From: Arthrobacter sulfonylureivorans
GTDB taxonomy: Bacteria; Actinomycetota; Actinomycetes; Actinomycetales; Micrococcaceae
Assembly: GCA_004000035.1 (NCBI GenBank)
Contig: RJAE01000011.1
Location: 1 to 64,000, forward strand
Reading direction: 5' to 3'
Length of the DNA: 64,000 nt
How positions within the stretch are numbered: position 1 is the first letter of the stretch; each line of letters begins with the position of its first letter. Below the pieces are notes generated by a model, which saw only the letters and a list, made by a program, of their open reading frames with translations, was not told the origin of the DNA and did not search any database. Below, piece by piece: positions 17,631-25,792 of this stretch. Position numbers and translations under genes: made by a program.

Positions 17631-19176
17631 ACAAGTTCCGGAGCCGGACCATGGTCGCGCGGGTAGGGCCGCCATGGGTAGCGCTGCCTCGGGCAGGGCC
17701 TACGAAGCAGGTCCTGGCGCCGGGCTGCTGGGCGGTGCCGCGGAGTCCGGGTTTCGGGAGGGTTCCCCGGAGACGGCCAGCGTGGGGCGCTGGAACTTCC
17801 TCAAATACGGGGCCGCCGCCGGGCTCGGCGCGCTGGCCCTGGGTGGACTGGGCGGTGCGGCACCGGCCCAGGCAACGGCGGCTGGGCCGAGGCGCCCCGC
17901 TCAGTCCGCCGTCACCGGAACCCGGCCCTCCGCCGTCGTGCCCCTCCCAGGCGTGCTGGACCTGTACATCAACGAGGGCTACCTGAAGATGGTGGACGAC
18001 TCGCTGGTCTACCACCGCGGTTTCGGCGACCGGCCCACCGAGCTGCGCGACGCCTCGCCCAGCCTGGCCGTGGTGCCCAAGGTGTTCACCGCGGACGGTC
18101 GGCTGGTGGAATCGCGGACTTATCCGCTGGGTGCCGCGCTGCCTCCCCGCGGCACCCCGCTGCCGTACGGCCCGGATCCGGCGAACCCCGGGCAGTACTT
18201 CATCCGGCGCAACCACTGGGCCAGCTACTTCCCGGCGCGGACCATCATCGCCGAGGTCGGCTCGACGCTGCGCTTCCGGGTGCACAACCGGCTGGCCAGA
18301 GACCATGAGTTTGTCCTGCACGACGTCGGACCAAACCATGCGGACGCCGGGACCGGTCCGATTGCGCCGGGGGAGAGCGCCCTGCTGGAGCTGCCCTGCC
18401 CGCCGGCCGGCACGTACATCTACACGGATCCGACCAACGCTCCCGTGGAGCGGACGCTCGGGCTGTTCGGCGCGCTGGTGGTGATGGACCCGGTGCACCA
18501 GTGGGACATCACACCCGGCAAGGCCAGTTTCGAGCGGCAGTGGGTGTGGATCTGCCACGCGGTGGAGTCGAACTGGGCGGCGATCGAGGCCGCCGGCGGC
18601 ACCGTTGACCCGCTGCAGACCAAGGCGGTGCCGCGGTACTTCACGCTCAACGGACGCAGCGGCTACGAGTCGTTGGCGATGACCCGGAACGAGGCGCTGA
18701 ATCTGGCCAGCGAAGAAGAAACGCTGGTCTCCGGGTATCCGCGGCAGCTCGATGTGCGCCAGTTCGGCGAAGGCACTACCGCCGGCACCCTGCGCGGCGG
18801 CCAGCTGGTCCGGCTGATCAACCCAGGGCTTGTCTACCACCAGATCCACTTCCACGGGAACCACCTCTGGACCGTGCGGCGGAACAACTACCACTGGCCG
18901 CGGAAAGACGGCTACGTGGACAAGGAAGGCCACGTGGTGCTTCAGCAGTGGGAGGACGTGGTGGAGCTGGAGCCGATGGACCGGAAGGACTGCATCATCC
19001 CGGTCAAGCGGCCGCCGGATTCCCTTGAACAGGTCTGGAACGCCCGGACCACCGACTGGGAGTACCCGATGCACTGCCACGCCGAACCGTCGCAAACCGC
19101 GGCCGGCGGCATGTATCCGGGCGGCCTGGTGGCGCACTGGAACCTGAAGGCACCGATTCCCGGGGAGGGAGCATGA
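17623..19176 (+). CDS. Multicopper oxidase, C-terminal-type half
   Basis: A 517-aa protein with cupredoxin-type copper sites. HQIHFHGNHLW near residue 405 matches the HxxHxH site, and YPMHCHAEPSQTAAGGM near 488 matches the final HCH site found in the C-terminal domain of laccase-like oxidases. In the second motif the canonical third His (HCHxxxH) is Ser, which would remove a type-1 copper ligand. The N-terminal HWHG and HxH pair is not in this protein but in the next gene. An RWNFLKYGAAAG stretch at about 57-68 and an APAQA cleavage-like site suggest export with an imperfect Tat motif (RW for RR). Overlaps both neighbours. Confidence 0.75.
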   Translation: MTEQVPEPDHGRAGRAAMGSAASGRAYEAGPGAGLLGGAAESGFREGSPETASVGRWNFLKYGAAAGLGALALGGLGGAAPAQATAAGPRRPAQSAVTGTRPSAVVPLPGVLDLYINEGYLKMVDDSLVYHRGFGDRPTELRDASPSLAVVPKVFTADGRLVESRTYPLGAALPPRGTPLPYGPDPANPGQYFIRRNHWASYFPARTIIAEVGSTLRFRVHNRLARDHEFVLHDVGPNHADAGTGPIAPGESALLELPCPPAGTYIYTDPTNAPVERTLGLFGALVVMDPVHQWDITPGKASFERQWVWICHAVESNWAAIEAAGGTVDPLQTKAVPRYFTLNGRSGYESLAMTRNEALNLASEEETLVSGYPRQLDVRQFGEGTTAGTLRGGQLVRLINPGLVYHQIHFHGNHLWTVRRNNYHWPRKDGYVDKEGHVVLQQWEDVVELEPMDRKDCIIPVKRPPDSLEQVWNARTTDWEYPMHCHAEPSQTAAGGMYPGGLVAHWNLKAPIPGEGA

Positions 19177-20789
19177 GCAACGTGACCGTGCCGCTGCGGC
19201 GGGACCCGGACGATCGGAAATCCACCAAGCAGGCCAAACGCGAGGCGGAGAAGGCCCGCAAGCGCAAGGCGGAGCAAGCCCGCAAGCGCGCGGAGAAGGA
19301 GCGCAAGCGGCTGGAAGCCGAGCGGAAGCGTGACGCGGCGGCACGCAAGCGCGAGGAGGACCGGAAGAAGCGGGAGGCGGAGGCGCGCAAGAAGAAGGAC
19401 GACGACGAGCGGAAGCGCCGCGGCAAGCCGACAATTGCTCCCACACCGAAACCGACGCCGACGTCCACGCCGAAGCCGACGGCAACGCCGAAACCGACAC
19501 CGAAACCGACGGCCTCGCCCAGTACCGTGCCCACAGGGGGCCCCACGCACGAGCCGACGAAGCAGCCCACGGAGGCACCGACGTCGTCCCCCACTGCGGA
19601 ACCAACCGCGGGACCAACGCCCGAACCGACGCAACAGCCCACCCAGCAGCCGACGCCGAGCCCCCGGCCCACCAACGACGACGAGATCCCGCGGCACAGG
19701 TTCCGCAGCCAGGTGGACTTCAGCTCCGACCAGCTGGACCTGGACCGCCCGGTTACGGAGTTCCGGCAGACGCCGCACTCGTCCGTCTACCTGGAGGTCT
19801 TCAACCGGGACCTGCGGTTCGACGACGGCGCGGAGTTCGAAATGTGGAGCTTCGATTCGCCGCAGTCCGGACGCGGCTTCCCCGGTCCGTTGATCCGGCC
19901 GCTGGAAGGGGAAATCTTCCACGCCACCGTGCATCCGTCGATGGGGCCGCACACCATCCACTGGCACGGGCTGGAGCCTGACCCGCGCAACGACGGCGTG
20001 GGGCACACCTCGTTCGAGATCGGCGGCACCTACACGTACCAGTGGGCGCCGGAGCCGGGACGGCCGGGAGACCCCAACTTCGGCGCGGCCGGCACCTACT
20101 TCTACCACTGCCACGTCAACACCACGCTGCACGCGCAGATGGGCATGTTCGGCCCGGTGATCGTGGATCCGGTGGTCCACCCCGACTATCCGGTGACGCC
20201 GGGCGCGCGGCGGGCATTTGTCGACGGGCCGGAGTACGACATCGACACCGAGTCCATCTTGATCCCGTACTCGCTGGATCCGCGCTGGCACGAACTGCAC
20301 CACGCGGCCGGGCTCTCCGGCGAAGACGTGGGGCTGAACCGGTTCGAGCCCAAGCACTTTTACCTGATGGGCGGCGAGCTGATCCGCCGCCGCTCCGGCG
20401 ACAACCGGGTGTGGAGCCTGTCGGCGCTGCGGGCCAACGTGGCCGGAGGCGCGAAGAAACCCACGCTGCTGCGCATCCTGAACGCCAACTACCTGCCCAA
20501 CCACATGCACTTTACGACGGCGGACGGCGAACCCGTGCGGATGGCGGAGCTGATCGCCCATGACGGCCGGCCGTTCCGGGACACATCCGTACCGGGTGCG
20601 CCGTCGCCTACCTGCCGGGACGCGGGCTACCCGCTGCTGACCTCTGTGCTGGCCTTCGGAGCCGCCGAGCGGTACGACGTGATTCTGCATCCGCCGGAGC
20701 CGGGGGAGTACCGGCTGCGGGTCGAATGGGAGGACTGGATCACCGGCGAGATCCTTGGCGTCCGCGAGGTGCCGATCACCGCGGCCTGA
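19173..20789 (+). CDS. Multicopper oxidase, N-terminal-type half with basic/PT-rich leader
   Basis: A 538-aa protein in three parts. Residues about 13-90 are an extremely Lys/Arg/Glu-rich, probably coiled-coil segment. About 90-170 are Pro/Thr repeats (PKPTPTPKPT-like). The remainder holds two cupredoxin-like domains with HTIHWHGLEP and FYHCHVNTTLHAQMGM. The second motif has Cys, His and Met spaced like a type-1 copper site. No signal peptide is visible. It overlaps the previous gene by 4 nt (ATGA). I infer that it pairs with the product of 17623-19176 to rebuild a full trinuclear-site oxidase and may be co-exported with a Tat substrate. Confidence 0.75.
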   Translation: MSNVTVPLRRDPDDRKSTKQAKREAEKARKRKAEQARKRAEKERKRLEAERKRDAAARKREEDRKKREAEARKKKDDDERKRRGKPTIAPTPKPTPTSTPKPTATPKPTPKPTASPSTVPTGGPTHEPTKQPTEAPTSSPTAEPTAGPTPEPTQQPTQQPTPSPRPTNDDEIPRHRFRSQVDFSSDQLDLDRPVTEFRQTPHSSVYLEVFNRDLRFDDGAEFEMWSFDSPQSGRGFPGPLIRPLEGEIFHATVHPSMGPHTIHWHGLEPDPRNDGVGHTSFEIGGTYTYQWAPEPGRPGDPNFGAAGTYFYHCHVNTTLHAQMGMFGPVIVDPVVHPDYPVTPGARRAFVDGPEYDIDTESILIPYSLDPRWHELHHAAGLSGEDVGLNRFEPKHFYLMGGELIRRRSGDNRVWSLSALRANVAGGAKKPTLLRILNANYLPNHMHFTTADGEPVRMAELIAHDGRPFRDTSVPGAPSPTCRDAGYPLLTSVLAFGAAERYDVILHPPEPGEYRLRVEWEDWITGEILGVREVPITAA

Positions 20790-20951
20790 AGACGTGGGCC
20801 GCGACCGGCATGGCAGTGGCGCTCGCCGGCCCGGCGAGCCGGGCAGCGGCGGCGCCTGGCTTACAGGCAGGGCGCCGGCCGCACTCCTCAGTGTTGCCTG
20901 CCGCACCGATACCATCCACCACCGCGGCGCATCGACCACCCCGCCATCCGC

Positions 20952-20989
20952 AGCCGCCGACCGTAACCATTTGGCTACGGTCGGCGGCT
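20952..20989 (+). terminator. Hairpin terminator of the multicopper oxidase operon
   Basis: AGCCGCCGACCGTA and its exact reverse complement form a 14-bp stem with a 10-nt loop, 160 nt past the last stop. There is no strong T run. Confidence 0.6.
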
Positions 20990-21038
20990 CTCAGCGGTTT
21001 GCGTTTCATTCAGCGCCGGAGTTCCTTAGGCTGGGTCC

Positions 21039-21338
21039 GTGATCTTCAAAGCCGTCGGCGACCATCGTCCCTATCCCGAACATGGCCACGTCAGCCCCAA
21101 GGATTGGGCCGGGGTGCCGCCGCGCCAGGTGCGCCTCGACGAACTGATCACCACCAAGTCCACGCTGGACCTGGATGCCCTGCTTGCCGAGGACTCCACG
21201 TTCTTCGGCGACCTCTTCCCACATGTGGTGCAGTGGAAGGGCAACCTCTATCTGGAAGACGGACTACACCGCGCGGTCCGCACGGCGCTCCACCAGAGGG
21301 CCGTCCTGCACGCCAGGGTCCTGGTGGTCGATGACTGA
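21039..21338 (+). CDS. Conserved actinobacterial protein with ParB-like DG-HR motif
   Basis: A 99-aa soluble protein. The second half, NLYLEDGLHRAVRTALHQR, resembles the DGxHR nucleotide-binding corner of ParB/sulfiredoxin-like folds. Relatives next to a LytR_C gene are often labelled VapB-type antitoxin, but no PIN toxin is adjacent, so I do not adopt that name. GTG start at 21039 with a TAGGCT -10 box 6 nt before it (21027-21032): leaderless. It overlaps the next gene by 8 nt (ATGACTGA), so the pair is an operon. Confidence 0.65.
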   Translation: MIFKAVGDHRPYPEHGHVSPKDWAGVPPRQVRLDELITTKSTLDLDALLAEDSTFFGDLFPHVVQWKGNLYLEDGLHRAVRTALHQRAVLHARVLVVDD

Positions 21339-22002
21339 TACCAGCATCCCGCAGCCACCCAAACGCCAGCCCAAGCAGCCCTTGGACTGGCAGGGCCAAC
21401 GCGTCATCACCGAAGACGATCTGGATGTTGCCTTCGAAGACGACGGCAATGTGGAGAAGCCGCACATCTACCACCGCCGGATCCTGCACGGTGTGGTGCT
21501 GGTGCTGCTGGTGGGGCTGGTCATTGCCGCGGTGCTGACCGCCACTGCCGTGGCCCGCGGAGACCTGAAGATTCCGGGCTGGGGCCCGCCGCCACCGCCC
21601 GTGCCCATCACCTGCCCGGCCGGCACCTACGACTATCCGGACAACGGTTCCTTCCGGCTCAATGTCTACAACGGCACGCAGCTGGAGGGGCTGGGCAGCA
21701 AGGTGGCCTCCCAACTGGCCGATCGCGGCTACGACATCGGCTCCGTGGGCAACAAGACCCTGAGCTTCTACGGCATGAGCGCCGTCGTTGTTTCAGGCAA
21801 GGCCGGCGAGGCCAACGCCTTCAACCTGCAGCGCAACATCCCGGACACCGAGTACGTGGCCGACGACCGCGCCGACGCCAGCGTGGATGTGGTGGTGGGC
21901 GCCGGCTACAAAGAACTGGTTCCCGTCAACAGGGTGGATCAAACGCCGGGCCTGCTCAGCTGCCCGCGGCTCTCGCCCGCCCCCACCGAACCGACCGGAT
22001 AG
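21331..22002 (+). CDS. LytR C-terminal-domain membrane protein
   Basis: A 223-aa single-pass protein. Residues 1-45 are cytoplasmic and Pro/acidic rich. A membrane helix (GVVLVLLVGLVIAAVLTATAV) lies at about 52-74. The outside part carries a LytR_C domain (FRLNVYNGTQLEGLGSKVASQLADRGYDIG to VVVGAGYKELVP). LytR_C proteins are linked to cell-envelope assembly, but this one lacks the catalytic LytR-CpsA-Psr domain, so its role is unknown. Translation is coupled to the previous gene. Confidence 0.75.
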   Translation: MTDTSIPQPPKRQPKQPLDWQGQRVITEDDLDVAFEDDGNVEKPHIYHRRILHGVVLVLLVGLVIAAVLTATAVARGDLKIPGWGPPPPPVPITCPAGTYDYPDNGSFRLNVYNGTQLEGLGSKVASQLADRGYDIGSVGNKTLSFYGMSAVVVSGKAGEANAFNLQRNIPDTEYVADDRADASVDVVVGAGYKELVPVNRVDQTPGLLSCPRLSPAPTEPTG

Positions 22003-22022
22003 CGACCGGAACCCCTGAGGAC

Positions 22023-23207
22023 TTAGGCGCGGACGGCCCGGCCGCCCTTCCGGCCATGCGCAAAGAAGTACAGCAGCGTGGCCAGCACCATGACCACGGC
22101 CAGCATCAGGTACATGCCCGGGTAGTCGAGCACCGGAATGAGGGCGCCGAGGACGATCGGGCCCAGTCCGCCGCCGATGTCCAGCATCAGGAAGAACGTC
22201 GAGGTGGCAGTGCCGATCCGAATGGTCGGCGAGACCTTGACCGCGATCGCCTGAGCGCCGGACATCACGGTGCCGAAGCCGATGCCGCTGAAAATCGCGG
22301 AGCCGATGATGGTCAGGATGGTGGGCTCGGGGATCAGCAGCAGCAGGCCCAGCACGAAGGAGATCAGCGTCGGGTACATGACGCTGTTGTCGCCGCGGCG
22401 GTCCTGGATCCGGCCGGCGAAGAGCCTGGAGACCAGCACGGCGCCCGCGTAAACCAGGAAGAACACGCTGGCCGCGCCGGTGGATCCCCGGGTTTCCGCG
22501 TAGGAGGTCAGGAAGGTCAGGATGCCGGAGTAGGAGGCTCCCGCCAGCAGAATGACACAGGAAATCGGCAGCGCGGCCGTCTCGAAGATGTCGCTCATGC
22601 TCATCCGGAACTTGCCGGGGCGCTTCGCGGCCGGCAGCTCAGGCACCCGCAGGAACAGGGCCACCACCAAGGCGGCCACGGAGGCGGCGGCGCTGAAGAA
22701 GAACATCGCGTCGTAGTTGCCCAGCCCCGCCAGCAGCACACCCACAAACGGGCCCACCGCCGTCGAAAGCGTGGTGGACAAGCCGAAGTAACCGGTCCCC
22801 TCGCCACGCCGGGTGTGCGGAATCAGGGTCTGCGCGGACGCCGCCACGGCGGTGGTTCCGGCACCGAAGGCCATGCCGTGCACAATGCGGAGCACCAGCA
22901 GCCAGGCCAGTGAATCGGTGGGGATGTAGAGCAGCGAGGCGGCCACGAACATGGCCATGGTCACTAGGATCAGCTTCCGGCGGCCGACCAGATCCAGCAG
23001 CCGTCCGGCGAAGATTCGAGCGATGACCGAACCGAGCACGAACGCGCTGGAGGCGAAGCCGGCGGCCGTGTCGGAGGCCTGGAAGCGGTCCACCGCGTAG
23101 AGCGCCATGGTGGTCATCAGCATGTAGAAGACCATGGAGATGAACAGGTTGACGACGATCGCCAGAATGAAGTTCTTCGTCCAGAGTCTCGCCGGTTGCT
23201 GATCCAT
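22023..23207 (-). CDS. MFS transporter (drug/metabolite exporter type)
   Basis: A 394-aa protein with about 12 hydrophobic helices. The motif-A-like loop GRLLDLVGRRKLILV lies between helices 2 and 3, and a second loop with GRIQDRRGDNSVM lies between helices 8 and 9. The overall pattern fits the YfcJ/arabinose-efflux-type MFS proteins. Start: ATG 23207, with a GAGAGGA site 12 nt upstream; the frame extends to 23363 without support. Substrate unknown. Its 3' end faces the LytR_C gene with only 20 nt between them. Confidence 0.8.
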   Translation of the reverse strand: MDQQPARLWTKNFILAIVVNLFISMVFYMLMTTMALYAVDRFQASDTAAGFASSAFVLGSVIARIFAGRLLDLVGRRKLILVTMAMFVAASLLYIPTDSLAWLLVLRIVHGMAFGAGTTAVAASAQTLIPHTRRGEGTGYFGLSTTLSTAVGPFVGVLLAGLGNYDAMFFFSAAASVAALVVALFLRVPELPAAKRPGKFRMSMSDIFETAALPISCVILLAGASYSGILTFLTSYAETRGSTGAASVFFLVYAGAVLVSRLFAGRIQDRRGDNSVMYPTLISFVLGLLLLIPEPTILTIIGSAIFSGIGFGTVMSGAQAIAVKVSPTIRIGTATSTFFLMLDIGGGLGPIVLGALIPVLDYPGMYLMLAVVMVLATLLYFFAHGRKGGRAVRA

Positions 23208-23721
23208 CCCGCTATCAGTCCTCTCCACAGTCGGGCCGCACGGGCCGTTGCCAATAGGTGCACGTGCAACCATGCGGAAGCGGCCCGCAATGGTGCAGTC
23301 AGGGTGCTCCGCCGCCGTCGCTCGGGGGACAGCGGACGCCACAGTCAAGGGAAAGCGGACCACCGCGGGACAGTCGGACTGCGGGACAGGCCGGACAAGC
23401 GGTCACCGGGTACAAAAGGGTCCGTGGCAAAATCCTCATCCATGAGGACTGCCAAGCCTTCTTACTCTACCGCCGGTTGTCAGGCCGCCGGAGCGGGAAA
23501 CATTATGAGCTTCGGCACCCGGGCACGGCACGCGGGGTCGGCACCCGGACGCGGCGCCCCGGCACGGAACAGCCAGGCCGGGGCGTGCATCCGGCCACCC
23601 TTCAACAACCTATCGTCTCGGGAGTAGCATGTCGGCCAGACGCCGCCAACGGACCCGGTGGCCAAGGAGCCAGACGCCGCCAGCGGACCCGGCGGCTGAC
23701 GAGCCGACCGAGGAGAACACT
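23208..23721. other. Divergent intergenic region, no supported gene
   Basis: About 510 nt between the divergent MFS and RibD_C genes. A 61-codon frame (23442-23627) lacks a ribosome site and family resemblance. The right end holds a 34-bp direct repeat. I see nothing else. Confidence 0.4.
23637..23704. repeat. Tandem 34-bp direct repeat
   Basis: Two abutting copies (23637-23670, 23671-23704) begin CAGACGCCGCCAACGGACCC and CAGACGCCGCCAGCGGACCC and differ at only a few bases. They lie just upstream of the RibD_C gene start. Confidence 0.7.
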
Positions 23722-24357
23722 ATGGGCGAGGAAACCGCAGCAGCGCCGTCAGCTGACCTGATGGTGGACCTTATCATTTCACTGGATGGGTATGCCTCGG
23801 CCGATGGCTGGCCCGGCTGGTGGGGTTTGGAGGGGCCGGAATACCTGGCCTGGCTCAATCAGGAGGGGCAGAAGGACTACACCATCCTGATGGGCGCGAA
23901 CACGTATCGGCTGATGTCCGGCATGTCGGCGGAAGCTGCGGCCGCGGACTCTGGCTTCTCCACCGAGGAAGAGGCCAGCCTGACTGGTCTGGCCGCCGTG
24001 CCGAAGGTGGTGTTTTCCTCAACTCTTCAGGAACCGCTGGCCTGGCCGAACTCGGAGCTTGTCAGCGGGGACGCCATCGAGGCCGTGCAGGAGATGAAAC
24101 GGACCAGGACAGGGACCCTGAGCACGCTCGGCAGCCTCAGCCTGAGCCGGTCGCTGCTGACCGCGGGCCTGGTGGACCGGTTCCGACTGGTCGTCTTCCC
24201 TGTGATCACGGGCAAAACGGGGTCCGAGCGGATCTACGACGGTTACCCCGACGTCGCGCTCGAAATGGTGGACAGCAGGACCTTCGACGGCCGGCTCCAG
24301 CTGCTCGAGTACGTCCCCACCCTGCTCGACGGGCCGCCGGTCCGCGGACCGAAGTGA
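23722..24357 (+). CDS. Dihydrofolate reductase/RibD C-terminal-family protein
   Basis: A 211-aa NADPH-binding-fold protein. LIISLDGYASADG near the N-terminus, MGANTYRLMSG, TLGSLSLSRSLLTAGLVDRFRLVVFPVITG and the C-terminal strands are typical of RibD_C. Members reduce pteridine-like or riboflavin-pathway intermediates, or have unknown roles. Start: ATG 23722 with an AGGAG site; the frame runs upstream to 23629 through the repeats. Monocistronic. Confidence 0.8.
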   Translation: MGEETAAAPSADLMVDLIISLDGYASADGWPGWWGLEGPEYLAWLNQEGQKDYTILMGANTYRLMSGMSAEAAAADSGFSTEEEASLTGLAAVPKVVFSSTLQEPLAWPNSELVSGDAIEAVQEMKRTRTGTLSTLGSLSLSRSLLTAGLVDRFRLVVFPVITGKTGSERIYDGYPDVALEMVDSRTFDGRLQLLEYVPTLLDGPPVRGPK

Positions 24358-24368
24358 GTTAACAGCAA

Positions 24369-24418
24369 ACCGGCAGGACGCTCGAAAACGTTCTGCCGGT
24401 GCCGGTGCCGGTGCCGGT
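24369..24418 (+). terminator. Terminator hairpin followed by GCCGGT repeats
   Basis: ACCGGCAGGACG and CGTTCTGCCGGT pair with one wobble around an 8-nt loop (24369-24400). Three further GCCGGT hexamers follow. It lies between convergent genes ending at 24357 and 24427. Confidence 0.65.
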
Positions 24419-24426
24419 CAGTTAGT

Positions 24427-25137
24427 TCAGTTGCAGCCGTCCGGGCCGCACACGGCGCCATCGGCCGACGTCGACTGCGGCAGCACGGTCAACGGGCTGC
24501 GTTCGTTCCACGCCTGCCGGATGGCCTGCGCAAACGCCTCGGCCGGCTGCGCGCCGGAGATCCCGTACTTGCGGTCCAGCACAAAGAACGGCACGCCGTT
24601 CACTCCCAGTGCACGGGCCTCGGCAATGTCCGCGCGGACCTCCGCGGCAAAGCGGTCGCCCGCCAGCGTCTCGCGGATTTCTTCTTCGGGCATCCCCAGT
24701 ACGACGCCGGTGCTCACCAGATACTCCGTGTCGCCGATGTCCTTGCCCTGCTCGAAGTGGCCGGACAGCAGGGCGTCCTTCGCCTGGTCCATCAGCCCGT
24801 GTTCCTTGGCCAGGTGCAGGAAGCGGTGCGCGGTGAAGCTGTTGGCCACCACCACTTTGTCGAAGTCGTAGTCCAGCCCCTCGCCCGCGGCCTGCGCGGT
24901 CACGTGGCCGAACATCTGCTTGACCTGGTCCTGCGGCATGCCCTTGATCCGGGACAGGTACTCGGTCTCGGTGCCGTCGTAGTGGTCAGGCAGGGTGGGA
25001 TCCAGCTGGTAGCTGCGCCACTCGACGTCGATCTGGTCCTTGTGTTCGAAGCCCTCCAGGGCCGTCTCGAAGCGGCGCTTGCCGATGAAGCACCAGGGGC
25101 ACGCGATGTCGGACCAGATTTCAATCTTCATGGACAC
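24427..25137 (-). CDS. DsbA-family (FrnE-like) thiol oxidoreductase
   Basis: A 236-aa cytoplasmic thioredoxin-fold protein with an inserted helical domain. The active site CPWC is at residues 13-16 in WSDIACPWCFIGKRRFE, and the cis-Pro loop is GVNGVPFFV. No signal peptide. The C-terminus carries two further Cys (VCGPDGC), a possible metal or redox site. FrnE-like members act in oxidative stress or polyketide formation; the substrate here is unknown. Start: GTG 25137 has a GGAAGAG site 8 nt upstream; the ATG at 25131 is an alternative two codons inside. Confidence 0.85.
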   Translation of the reverse strand: MSMKIEIWSDIACPWCFIGKRRFETALEGFEHKDQIDVEWRSYQLDPTLPDHYDGTETEYLSRIKGMPQDQVKQMFGHVTAQAAGEGLDYDFDKVVVANSFTAHRFLHLAKEHGLMDQAKDALLSGHFEQGKDIGDTEYLVSTGVVLGMPEEEIRETLAGDRFAAEVRADIAEARALGVNGVPFFVLDRKYGISGAQPAEAFAQAIRQAWNERSPLTVLPQSTSADGAVCGPDGCN

Positions 25138-25203
25138 GTCAACATCTCTTCCGGTGTTGATATTCCTGCGTCGCAGGCTGGCCCGCGCTGGCAGCCTGCG
25201 TCC

Positions 25204-25245
25204 TTGTCCCGCTCTTGGCCTCGGACGTACAATATTCAGTACGTC
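25204..25245 (+). promoter_or_regulatory. Promoter and operator of the toxin-antitoxin operon
   Basis: TTGTCC (25204-25209) and TACAAT (25228-25233) are 18 nt apart. An inverted repeat GACGTAC-N8-GTACGTC (25224-25245) covers the -10 box, as expected for autorepression by a YefM-type antitoxin. Confidence 0.6.
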
Positions 25246-25256
25246 AGGAGGTCATC

Positions 25257-25508
25257 ATGCGCACCATGTCTTACTCAGAGTCCAGGGCCAAATACGCCGA
25301 AACATTGAATTCGGTGGTTGACGACCGTGAAGAAGTGGTCATCACCCGCGCCGGACATGAGCCGGTGGTCATGGTGGCTTTGGAGGACTACGAGTCGCTC
25401 AAAGAATCTGCCTACCTGCTGCGCAACCCGGCAAATGCCCGCCGTTTGTTGGCCTCAATTGAGCGGCTGGAAAGCGGGCATGGGGTTGAGCACGAACTAG
25501 CCGAATGA
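25257..25508 (+). CDS. Phd/YefM-family antitoxin
   Basis: An 83-aa antitoxin. The N-terminal DNA-binding fold begins MRTMSYSESRAKYAETLNSVVDD and continues EEVVITRAGHEPVVMVALEDYESLKE, typical of YefM. The C-terminal third should wrap and neutralise the toxin. Start: ATG 25257 with a perfect AGGAGG site 5 nt away. Its stop overlaps the toxin start (ATGA). The operator upstream suggests autoregulation. Confidence 0.9.
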   Translation: MRTMSYSESRAKYAETLNSVVDDREEVVITRAGHEPVVMVALEDYESLKESAYLLRNPANARRLLASIERLESGHGVEHELAE

Positions 25509-25762
25509 AACTCGTGTGGGACGAGGACGCTTGGGCTGACTACGAGTGGTGGCAGCTTCAGGACCGCAAGACGCTGAAGCGGATCAACACCCTCATTCGT
25601 GACATCGCCCGCAACGGGAACGAAGGCATCGGCAAACCGGAGCCCCTCAAGCATGGCTTTCACGGCTACTGGTCGCGGCGAATCAGCGCGGAGCACCGCT
25701 TGGTCTATCGTCTCGAGGCTGACGAGATCAGGATTGCGTCCTGCAGGTATCACTACGACTGA
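25505..25762 (+). CDS. yoeB: YoeB-family mRNA interferase toxin
   Basis: An 85-aa RelE-superfamily toxin that cleaves mRNA at the ribosome. Family-typical active-site residues are present: the Glu in GKPEPLK, the Arg pair in WSRRISAEHRLVY and the C-terminal His-Tyr in CRYHYD. Size and order (antitoxin first, 4-nt overlap) are standard, so the pair looks intact and functional. Confidence 0.9.
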   Translation: MKLVWDEDAWADYEWWQLQDRKTLKRINTLIRDIARNGNEGIGKPEPLKHGFHGYWSRRISAEHRLVYRLEADEIRIASCRYHYD

Positions 25763-25792
25763 CTGGCGGCTGGCGGGCTCGGCAGGGTTCAG

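Noticed and set aside
17569-20939. Long antisense open frames (over 650 codons) opposite the multicopper oxidase genes
   Set aside because: They mirror high-GC codon bias of the real genes, have repetitive Arg/Val/His-rich translations and lack ribosome sites or families.
21039-21338. VapB antitoxin label for the 99-aa protein
   Set aside because: No adjacent PIN-domain toxin, and the partner gene encodes a LytR_C membrane protein.
23442-23627. Possible 61-aa gene in the MFS/RibD_C intergenic region
   Set aside because: No ribosome site, no convincing -10 box, low-complexity Gly/Ala/Arg translation.
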